DNA of 64,000 bases from Prostheceraeus crozeri (lineage: Eukaryota > Platyhelminthes > Polycladida > Euryleptidae): the NCBI GenBank assembly GCA_907163375.1, contig CAJQUW010012922.1, positions 1 through 64,000 of the forward strand, given 5' to 3'. Each line of letters begins with the position of its first letter. Position 1 is the first letter of the stretch. Under the pieces are notes generated by a model. The model made no database searches and was not told the DNA's origin. It was given only the letters and a program-made list of their open reading frames with translations. This document shows, one piece after another, positions 35,713 to 44,979 of this stretch. A program made the translations under genes and the position numbers.

Positions 35713-38348
35713 CAACGTTTTGACGATCTTTTATGAATTAACCTTCGCATCAAAATTCGATCCGTCGTTCGGAGTTGTTTATTCAAAGCTAGTAACCAAA
35801 TTCTGAAGTTTTCAAACCCTTATTGGTCGAATTCTATAATGACATACATATCTTCTTTATTCGGTCAAATGACTTAATCTTCTTACTTTTGATTTTTAGC
35901 CACTATTTCCTAACTTGTATGTACACGATTTCGTTGAATAACCATTACGACCTCTGCGCAGAGTGAGTCTCGCGCAGTTTCTTATATTGAAGACGAGTTC
36001 TACCAGTCCTGAATTCTTTACTGTTTAATAAATTCCGGATATCAATGTTGACAGTTTCTCGACTGTTTCATACTGTTTCTACTATTCTCTCGATATCATT
36101 GCTATAGTTTTGCTTGCTTACTAACTTCATGTTTATCAAATACATTAATTGTTAAAATTATCTTTTGAAGATTGTACAACTCTCTTATTGTATTACAAAT
36201 TATTATTGCAAAATATCCTTAACACAAGAGAACCAGATTATTGAAGAGTTTAAAGTTGGTTATACGTGTATTTATTTGAGATATAATGGATTAAATTAGT
36301 TGAATATAATTTTCAATTTAACAAAATAAAATCACTAAACAATTAAGGTTACAAGTGTAACATCTAATTGACATAAGGACATTTAATAGAAAATAACATC
36401 ACATTGATAACAGCTGTCGCTTTTATAAATGGTTTGGTGTTGAACAAAATTATATTTGATGCGGTTAAACAAAAACATGTAATTTAGCGAAATGTCTATT
36501 TCAGTGTAGCAAACTTACTTTAGTCGCTTGTAAAATGCTTTTTGTAGCCTATTGAGCCCAAAAATTAATTACAATAATATTGGAATAGACTGTATAATTG
36601 ATATCTTATATATCAAAGTACATTATATCGAATTTATTATAGATGTTGTAAACCTCAAAGCAGGTGAAGTAATAATGTTCTTTTATATTTCATAAACGTT
36701 CATTATCTAGACAAAGAATCACCATATCAAGAGACGAAGTTGCAAAATTATCGAAGAAGAATATTTTTAACTGAAAATAAGGATGTTGTATCGTAACGAT
36801 AGTTAACGCTGATTGTCTATTCGTGCTCTGACTCGTGACACAAAAACGTGTTGAACGATGAACGACAACTACATGTAAGCCACCAGTGCAGACAAGTTGA
36901 TTTCTTCGTCGACAGCGTCGGGAAAATAATGTTGCACGGTTTGATGGTATGATTTTCAATAGGTATGAAATGTGTGAACCGATTCGTAAGAATTTCCTGA
37001 ATGTCCACCGCTCCTCCTCTCAATATCAACAACGACTGAGGTAAATTGATAGCCTCTTATGGAGGGAGATATGCACCTCGCCCCTCACACGACGTCCAAC
37101 GGAATTGACAGCATCTATCTCACTCATCAAACTCAATTCAACCAAAAATTTTGTTTCTTTGATACTTTCAAATTCTGATACTTGCCCGACGTTTGCGTAA
37201 TTGTCTTCTGAAATACTGTCATGACAATTGTATTCATGATTATACATTCCATGATGTGTAGTTTTATAATCTGGTTCAAGACCAAGACCACTGAGCGGCA
37301 GCAGAGAAAGCACCATTTTTCTGGGAGGTTTGACAAATTTGTGTTTCATTGAAATCAGATCTTCCCAGAGTTACAGAACGAGAGATAAAGGCCAGCGGTC
37401 CTTTCGTTCACCTGAGGAACGCGCAGCAGGTGACAAGTGTTTACAGTGATGCTGCACGTCGTACTTAAGTACAGGGTGATCGCGGTCATCCTGTGTATTA
37501 GGTAATAGCGGCTGTTCTGATAGATTGCAACGCTTTAACAGGGAAGTCGAGTTTATAAGTGTTTCCTTAATTAAGAAAGATAGAAGTCAATAAATAAATA
37601 AAATTGTGCTGGGAAAGTCAATAGACATAAAAAATCAATCTACAATTCACACTCTTCACACAAACTTGGGTCCGGGCGGACATCGTTTAACAAGTTAGTT
37701 GTTGCACTTATCCGTTTGACTCGACCTTCGGTCTCGTCAAAAGGACTCGTCCGACAACTATTACTTAAGGGTGTAGGGACCATCATCGATTGCCAAGCAG
37801 ACTGTACATGTAAACGCGGGTGATCCCGCCCATCCTTAATTATTGAGTGAAGTGTTATGCGAGAATTATTATCTATTGTCGTAATTATTTTAAGCATTTG
37901 TCTTCATAATATATTTATTCTATCACGTTTAAGTATTAAAGACAACTTTTGATGTAAGATACTTAAAAATGTAGTAAATGTAAAAGCTGTTAGTTTAATT
38001 TTGATCGAATTTTTATGTCAACGGTTGCTAAAATGATTGTTAAATCCGCCGGTTACCCGTTCATTAGCGATGATCAGATGACAAAATATCGCTGTAAATA
38101 TCGCTCGTTACCTTTCATTTTTATTAATTTTTGCTTCTGTTCAATCATGTTCATGAATTTCATACATTTATGTCAATTTACATAGATTTACATAGTTGCA
38201 ATGCTTGTGTTTGTCTTTATGCATTTATTCGTTTTTATGAGTATTTCTCTCTTGAGTTTTTTTCTTTGTTCTGTTTTGATTGCTGTGGTAGTTTTTCGTT
38301 CGTTCTGAGTTGTAAGGCACGAATTTTGAATGTCCCGTTTTGAAAGTA
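35713..38348. other. Unassigned AT-rich DNA
   Basis: A minus-strand open frame of 107 codons at 37026-37349 starts with ATG and has mixed composition, but no motif or supporting splice site is convincing. The 75-nt hairpin copy B lies at 37692-37766, with GC-rich GGGCGG/CCCGCCC flanks. Otherwise nothing is recognised. Confidence 0.4.
37692..37766 (+). repeat. 75-nt hairpin element, copy B
   Basis: Starts AAGTTAGTTGTTGCAC and ends CGACAACTATTACTT. The centre CTCGACC-TTC-GGTCTCG pairs. It is the same length as copies A and C, with different but still paired inner arms. Confidence 0.75.
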
Positions 38349-40653
38349 CAGTAATACCTCGATATCTCGCCAACCTCGCCTCTCGCCACTTAATGCACCA
38401 GGACGGATTTCCTACCATGTTATATACCTCATTAAGTCGCCACCCTCGCCTCTCGCCCTCGCCAAGTAAATTCGAGACCGAATCCTATATGAGTCTGTTA
38501 AATTTTCCCTCGCTATGTCGCCTCGTCGAATAATGTCATCTGATTTGCAAATAAATTCATTTGATTTGTCAATGTGCTCGTCCAATCAGACAATAGCTCC
38601 CTTGTCTTACCTTGCGCGACCTGTTATGAGTCACAATTATGACCTTGTTGTCAACATTCTGAGAAAAAGATTGCCGGAATGGCTCCGAAGCGCAAACTAT
38701 TCTGTCTTAACGCGAATCAGAAGAAAGAAATATGTGTCTACTACTTGAACAACTCTGCCAAGACACAGCAGGAAATTGCAGCTGTGTTCAGTGGTAAATT
38801 CGGTCAAACAGTTAGCAGGAGAACTGTTGGAGATATTATCACAAGCAAGGAGAAATGGCTGAGAAATGATGGAACAAAGGATACAAAGAAAATGCGGTCA
38901 GGGCAACATGACAATCTTGAGATGGCTCTTAAGATGTGGTTTACGACAGCTCGTTCACAGAACGCCGTCATTACAGAAGCAGTCTTGCGAGAGAAGGCTA
39001 AGCAATTCGGTGATCAATTAGGTATCACGAACTTTCAATATTCAAATGGATGGATACAGAGGTTCAAGATGCGGTGTGGCATTTCCTGTAAGAACATTCT
39101 AGGAGAAAGTGCTGGTGTGGATGCAGACACAATCGATCGTGGAAGAGAAAAAATCGCATGTGTACTTCGAGACGCATCACTTCGTAACGTCTATAACCTG
39201 GATGAAACAGGGTTATTTTTCCGGATGCTCCCTAATCGATCGTTGACTACAAAGGAGTTTGTTAAAGGCATGAAGAAACCGAAAGATAGAATCTCAGTTA
39301 TGCTTTGTGTTAACGCTGATGGGTCGGACAAACTGAAGCCACTTGTCATCGGTAAGAGCTTGCACCCTCGCTGTTTCAAGCATTTCGACCCGAAATTATA
39401 CTGTGATTATTACGCCAACAGCAAGGCATGGATGGTTTATGGTATATTGCAAGATTTTCTAGTGGCCTTCAATCGACGGATGGTGAGAGAAAATCGTCAT
39501 ATCCTACTACTGATGGATAATGCACCAAGTCACATCATCCCAGAAAATTTGGATAACATTCGTTGTGAGTTCCTGCCTCCTACGACAACCAGTCATCTTC
39601 AGCCTATGGACGCCGGTATAATCAATTCGTTCAAGGTCAACTACCGTCGTCATCTGGTGCGTTTTCACATTGACGCCATAGACGAAGGACGACAACCAAA
39701 GGTGGAGATCAGTGATGCAATCCGCTGGACTAAATTGAGTTGGGAAGCTGTGACAGAGAACTGTATCAGTAATTGTTGGCGCCATACGGGAATTTTGCCT
39801 GTAGATGATTCCACTGAGGAAGTCAGGTCATCAGTTGCAGCAACCACGGAAACTGACCACTCTCTACGTGACTTTGGAAACATCTTCGAGCGATTACGTA
39901 TACCGAACGAGGTCTTGATGTCTCCTACTGAATACATCAATATTGATAAGGAACTTACCACTTGCGAAATGATGACCGACGAGGAGATCATAAAGTTTGT
40001 GAGTGGGGAAGAGAGTGACGATGATCTCGAAATTCAAGATAGAGAAGATGCGACATCAACTCGCATAACAAATGGCAAAGCAAATGAAGCTATTGATACA
40101 CTGTTACGCTATTTTGAGCAATCTGATACGACAACAAGTGATGATGTCGAAAGACTGTGCTATATAAAAAGACGAATTAGTTGCCTCTGTTCTTCTTCTC
40201 TAAAACAATCATCAATAATGGATTTTTTCACTCACCAATGATTTGTTAAATGATTGTTCTGATTTTGTTTCGTCATTTTTCTAATAGATTTATTCATGAT
40301 TTGCATCTTATCGCATATTCACTTGGCATTTGTGTTACCAACATCTGCATGTATATAAAGATAATAATACTTGCAAATCATCTTTACATAAATATGATGT
40401 GTTATCCTTATACATGTAGATGCAAATGATTATGGATTTGTAAATTTATGTTCATCTACGTAAGATAAGACAATTTGTTAGTAATAATGCATATTGAGTA
40501 CACAAAGGCCTACATACGTACGATATTTGATTACAAACAGAGATAATTGATAACACGACTGTGGAAATTTTACTCCCTCCTTATCTCGCCACCCTCGCTT
40601 CTCGCCAATAATTTACCTGGACCGGATGGTGGCGACATATCGAGGTATTACTG
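38349..40653 (+). mobile_element. Tigger/pogo-type DNA transposon, looks complete
   Basis: The ends are CAGTAATACCTCGATAT and its inverse, each followed by TCGCCA-like sequence, with TA outside (38347-38348 and 40654-40655). CTCGCC motifs repeat inside both ends. Total 2,305 bp with a single uninterrupted transposase. Near-identical ends and an intact frame suggest a young, possibly mobile copy. Confidence 0.92.
38679..40241 (+). CDS. Tigger/pogo-type transposase
   Basis: The product is 520 residues. The N-terminal helix-turn-helix (about residues 5-60, from KRKLFCLNANQKKEI) is of the CENP-B N-terminal/Psq type. A second DNA-binding domain of the CENP-B/Tc5 type spans about residues 75-140 (LEMALKMWF, then YSNGWIQRFKMRCGI). 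The DDE domain is about residues 165-345, with D175 in YNLDETGLF, D280 in LLMDNAPSH and D311 in LQPMDAGIIN. The 30-residue gap between the last two fits the family's DDD signature. The tail is acidic. ATG at 38679 starts MAPKRKL, as usual in this family. All domains are present and there are no stops. It cuts and pastes its own element by binding the terminal repeats. Confidence 0.93.
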   Translation: MAPKRKLFCLNANQKKEICVYYLNNSAKTQQEIAAVFSGKFGQTVSRRTVGDIITSKEKWLRNDGTKDTKKMRSGQHDNLEMALKMWFTTARSQNAVITEAVLREKAKQFGDQLGITNFQYSNGWIQRFKMRCGISCKNILGESAGVDADTIDRGREKIACVLRDASLRNVYNLDETGLFFRMLPNRSLTTKEFVKGMKKPKDRISVMLCVNADGSDKLKPLVIGKSLHPRCFKHFDPKLYCDYYANSKAWMVYGILQDFLVAFNRRMVRENRHILLLMDNAPSHIIPENLDNIRCEFLPPTTTSHLQPMDAGIINSFKVNYRRHLVRFHIDAIDEGRQPKVEISDAIRWTKLSWEAVTENCISNCWRHTGILPVDDSTEEVRSSVAATTETDHSLRDFGNIFERLRIPNEVLMSPTEYINIDKELTTCEMMTDEEIIKFVSGEESDDDLEIQDREDATSTRITNGKANEAIDTLLRYFEQSDTTTSDDVERLCYIKRRISCLCSSSLKQSSIMDFFTHQ

Positions 40654-40685
40654 TACATACGTAAACGGGATTCACTGTATTTCAG

Positions 40686-41481
40686 TTAATGGAGTACCTT
40701 ATCAAATAATTGATCTCGATGAAGATTTAATGAGCCATGTTGTATCGCTTTCAGAATATTTCAATTTCATCACTAAAGAAGCCGATGACAAGAAGGATGG
40801 CGAAGAAGGCGATATGGAAGAAGAAGAAGACGAGGAGCGCAACAGTGAAGATTCGGGTGACGAAGAGGAAAACCGACAGAGAAATAGGCGACAGGTGCGG
40901 GGAGATGAAGGAAAAGAGAATATGAATTTGAAAAAGAAGAGGGCGGAGAAGGAGAAGAGTAAACGTCAAAGAGGAAAACAGAGAGAAGTACAGGCAGTTG
41001 AAGAGGAGAGCAGTGATAAAGGTAATCGAAATTGCTTGGAAACGCATAAACTGCAGGTCAAATCCTCGTCTAAATTCTTTAGGTTTTAGAGGTATTCGTG
41101 TATATGTATTACTCTTAGATAGTTAATTGAAATGATCACTATGAAATAGTACAAGAATAAATATTGAATTAGTTTGGAATACACCCGCTTTTAAGATATT
41201 TAAGGATTCATGCTGTATCGCTTTCAGAAAATTTCATCACAAACGTAACTGACGACAAACGGGATGATGAGGAAGGAGATTTGGAGAGAGAGAAAAACCT
41301 TAGGAGAAATAAGCGAAAGGTGCGGGTGGATGAAGAAAAGAAGGAGGGTAAAAGTCAAAGAGGAAAGAAGAGAAAAGTTGAAGAGGAGAGCAGTGATAAG
41401 ATAGAGGAAGTCGACTTGCGACAGAGACTCATAAGGAAACGGGCTGCAAAGATGATTGACTTCAAAGATTATGTACAATAA
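40686..41481 (+). CDS. 3' exons of a Lys/Glu-rich host-type gene
   Basis: Two exons join in phase. Exon 40686-41021 follows acceptor TGTATTTCAG and ends at donor GTAATC. Exon 41228-41481 follows acceptor GCTTTCAG and ends at TAA. The product begins with NGVPYQIIDLDEDL, then becomes strongly charged (DGEEGDMEEEEDEE, then KRAEKEKSKRQRGK, then VEEESSDK). The second exon repeats the pattern of the first (ENFIT..DDK.D.EEGD ... VEEESSDK), so it is an exon duplication. It ends RAAKMIDFKDYVQ. Likely a nuclear, disordered C-terminus, with function unknown. The Tigger element ends only about 32 bp before the first acceptor, so it lies in the upstream intron. Upstream exons are not identified. Confidence 0.5.
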
Positions 41482-42225
41482 TATTGAGTAGAATTTAGTA
41501 CATGTATGAGTTTTATACAGGTATATTGAGTATTGTTATCTGATACAAATTCCATTGTTACACATTATATTTCATGAGTCCATGAAAATGTAGCCTGCTC
41601 ATGGCAAATACATACATGCATGTCAGTCTCCGGCAAATGATTTTTGAATTTTACGTACATGTAACTGTTAGAGTGCAGATTTTAATGAGCAACTCTATAG
41701 ATTTTCAGGTTAGGTCCATTCACAAATAGTTGCATTTCATTTATAATGTGATACATTTCTATGTGGACAAAAGTATGTTAATTGCGAGTTGGCTTCTTAA
41801 TCCGCTCGTAAGTTCCCTCTATTACTACGATAAGTCTTAGGAAGTTATGCATGTCGTAGGAAATTCTCTTTATTAATGTCATATCATCGAAGTAGATATA
41901 TTCGTTTATGTCTCTGCTCATAATACTAGATATCTGGATTATCCATCTAAGTGTGGTGGCATTGGAAATATGCGTGATATCACTAACCAAGATTAGGTGC
42001 CCACCTTGTGCCAAATATCTAAAGGCCGTACAAACTGGAATTGAAAATGATCAGCTATTATTTCTTTCAGTTGGATGTCTTAATTAATTTTCAAACACAT
42101 CTTTACAAAGATCCATTAAAATATCTTTCTAAAACAGATGCCTATCAAAAAACCATCAATTGTGTCCTCTATTGTATCAAACCGGTCACAAAACCAGAGG
42201 TTTTTGAATCTATCTAATAACAGGT
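41482..42225. other. Unassigned AT-rich DNA
   Basis: A minus-strand open frame at 41778-42014 has no motif. No terminal inverted repeat for the transposase that follows was found. Confidence 0.4.
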
Positions 42226-43158
42226 TTGCCACGTCGCCACACGATTGAGGAACGCGTGTTCATTGTGAAAAACTATTATCAAACTGGCAATTATCGTGAA
42301 GTAGTTCGACGCTTTGAAGACACGTATGGAAGACCAATTGATAGGAAATCGATTCCATCATTGATTAAGAGATTTGAGTCCACTGGAAGAGTTGACGAAG
42401 AGGGACATGGTAGACCATCAAGTGAAAGCCATAGTGAACAGGTAGCCGCGGTTGCCGGTGCTATCACTGAAATGGGTGATAATTTCTCTATCCGCAAGGC
42501 ATCCGCTGATCTTGACATTTCAAAACCAACTGTTCATCGAATTCTGAAAGTCGACTTGGGATTGAAAAGCTATCACTTCTCGTTGCATCAAGAACTTAAT
42601 GAAGACGATCCTGATCGACGTTTGAATTTTTGTGAGGACTTACTACGTTTATTGGAACGAGATCACCAATTGGTCAATAAAGTTGTCTGGACAGACGAGG
42701 CGAAGTTCTTTTTAAACGGAACTGTGAATCGCCACAATTCAGTTTATTGGTCAGATCACAACGAGCTTCGTCTAAGCACCAAGTCCATGGACCAACGTGG
42801 TGTAACAGTGTGGGCTGGCGTTTCATCCCGAGGTGTGACGGAGCCATTCTTCTTTCGAGAGACTGTCAAAGAAGAGAATTATCTTAGTATGCTGCAAAGC
42901 GTGCTGCCGCGAATCACCGATCTTGGGAGCATTTTCATGCAGGATGGGGCATCGGCGCATTATTACCGTTCCGTCATAAATTACTTAAACAGTAATTTTC
43001 CCAACCGCTGGATTGGACGCCGTGGTAGCCTTTTGGAATGGCCTCCAAGATCACCAGACTTAACACCGTGTGATTTTTTTCTTTGGGGACACGTAAAAGA
43101 GATTGTATACAGGAGTCATCCTCAAACCTTGGATGAATTGGAAGACTGTATTGACTGA
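42226..43158 (+). pseudogene. Mariner-type (IS630/Tc1 group) transposase, DD37D, damaged
   Basis: 310 codons are open. An N-terminal helix-turn-helix (PRRHTIEERVFIVKNYY, then KSIPSLIKRFESTGRV) resembles the DUF4817 domain common in arthropod and other mariner-type transposases. The catalytic residues counted from the first codon are D157 in WTDEAKFF, D240 in MQDGASAHY and D278 in SPDLTPCDFFLWG, with 37 residues between the last two (DD37D). The first codon is TTG where the family usually has ATG, and an in-frame TGA at 43156 follows LEDCID, with residual coding (IACRLKEIFGEKL) beyond. Both suggest recent decay. No flanking inverted repeats were recognised. Confidence 0.85.
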
Positions 43159-43199
43159 ATTGCATGTAGACTCAAGGAAATTTTTGGAGAAAAACTATA

Positions 43200-44309
43200 G
43201 GCCTACTCACTTTTTTCAACCACAACCAGTTGACTATACTTGATCTATCGGTATATCTGTTATTGAATATATCTGACTTTTTGAAGGAAAATATAATCCA
43301 AAGAAATCCTACAACAATTGAAGACCTCTAAAGAATTTTTATAGAGGAACAGCGCATCATGTTTCGAGAAAAATACGATCCTCTATTATTTGATCCAAAG
43401 GAAATAAAATATATGTGACAGCCTGGTGACTTCATGGGGAGTATTGAGTTGATGAAAACATTCGTACGTAACTTATGTAACTAATACAAGGTAATTTTCG
43501 AAAAGATTCCGTTTGTTTGCTTCAAATAAACCCCATTTAACTTTAGGACGGCCGATTTTTGAAAATATTCATGTTTTCAGAATTCTTTTACGATTCTGTG
43601 TCCGTATCCCTTCCTTCTCTGTCCGTTTCGCTATGTAAGCTAAGTATTGTATCTTGATAATTGGCCACTAATCAGTAATAATAATAAAGATAATCATAAT
43701 TAGTACCTAATTATGTTTCGTTGATGTAAGGCGCAGGAATATTTGGTCGAGTACGCAAAAATAATTTACTTCAACCAAGTTTAATCTTTCATGCATAAAT
43801 CAACATAAATTATCATTCAAAACATAATGAAAGCCATTAGTGTCGTGTCAGTCTTTAAGCATCAGGAGTTCGAATCTCCTGTCTCAGCGCTACAGAGATT
43901 TTGGAAGATGCAATAACTGACCGACCTAAATAGCCTATTACAAACATAGCGAAATTTCGATGTGGCAAAAGATGCTGTCCAACATGAATTCTATCGGTGC
44001 GCATAGTGGTATATGCAGCATCTTAGTTGAAGCGTAAGTTTCAGCATGCTGCGGTGAGAACGTTGCTCTCAATCGCCTGATATATTCCGTTGTGCAATAT
44101 ATGCCACAAAACATAGGTCATACTATGGTTCTGGAAATCCGCTGTCAGTAAATTCCTTTATCATTACAAACGTCAAGGTTGCTGATCCTCAACTCCCGGC
44201 GTGGGTGCCAACCCAATTTGAGTAAAAGTCAGCAGATACTCCGCAAGTTTAACTATCAGCCGAATGCAGTCCATGACCAATTGCTGAAACGCGGATACTC
44301 TGACATGAA
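43200..44309. other. Unassigned DNA left of the RAG1-like transposon
   Basis: No gene is recognised. A tRNA-like T-arm string, GGAGTTCGAATCTCC, lies near 43868 without a matching acceptor stem. Small inverted GATGCTG/CAGCATC segments flank 43970-44022. Confidence 0.4.
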
Positions 44310-44314
44310 GGGGC

Positions 44315-44351
44315 CACAGTGGGGCGTTTGATAGGGTGATTATGAAATTTG
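44315..44351 (+). repeat. Left end signal of the RAG1-like element
   Basis: Heptamer CACAGTG (44315-44321), 20 bp, then ATGAAATTTG (44342-44351). GGGC follows the heptamer, as at the right end. An A-rich CGAAAATTC lies just beyond. Confidence 0.85.
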
Positions 44352-44819
44352 CGCGAAAATTCACTTGATGACTTGATTTCGACGTATATAGGGTATTTTT
44401 TATGAGGATTTCATTTTTTAACAAATTGATGGACTACAACTGATAGTTATTCCGCAAATTGGATGTATTTAGGCTAACTTGCCTTTCTGTGACACTTCAG
44501 GCCATTAATAGCTTTTTAATAATTTTACCAAGAATCGAATGAATATGTACAAAATCTACAATTGATAACTTAACCAATAATAGTTTGTCGCCTGCTGAAT
44601 ACGAAGATAGTGAGCCACACACTTTCTGACATGGGTGTACTAAGAAAAGAGGAAGAAAATTAAAATACAATCAACATAAGAAACATGTCAATCCGTCTGA
44701 TTACATTACCCAGATTATATGCCCTTTAATTTTTTAGCTTAGCATTTTCCTTTCCATCGTTTGTTTCGGTAGAATTTCCGGTAGTACTTGAACATTTTTA
44801 TCAGTAATGCTTCGAAGTG

Positions 44820-44966
44820 GGTATCAAGATTTCTAGCAGGGTATTGGATTCGAGTTATGTCTATTTTTAACTCTGGGATGCCCTGGGATATCAACATTTT
44901 TAGTATCCAGATTTCTAGAAGGTGCTGCTATTTTTAAACTCTGGGAAGCCCTGAAGATAACAACCA
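44820..44966. repeat. Imperfect tandem duplication in the RAG1-like element's 5' region
   Basis: Two copies of about 75 bp share AGATTTCTAG, then TATTTTTAA, then CTCTGGGA, then GCCCTG. It lies just upstream of the transposase start. Role unknown. Confidence 0.7.
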
Positions 44967-44979
44967 ATAAGAATTCCAT

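Noticed and set aside
37026-37349. Minus-strand 107-codon frame as a gene
   Set aside because: Starts with ATG but has no motif, splice support or conserved feature that can be judged here.
43850-43910. tRNA-like T-arm and B-box-like GTTCGAATC
   Set aside because: No matching acceptor stem, D-arm or anticodon arm could be placed around it; at most a SINE or tRNA relic.
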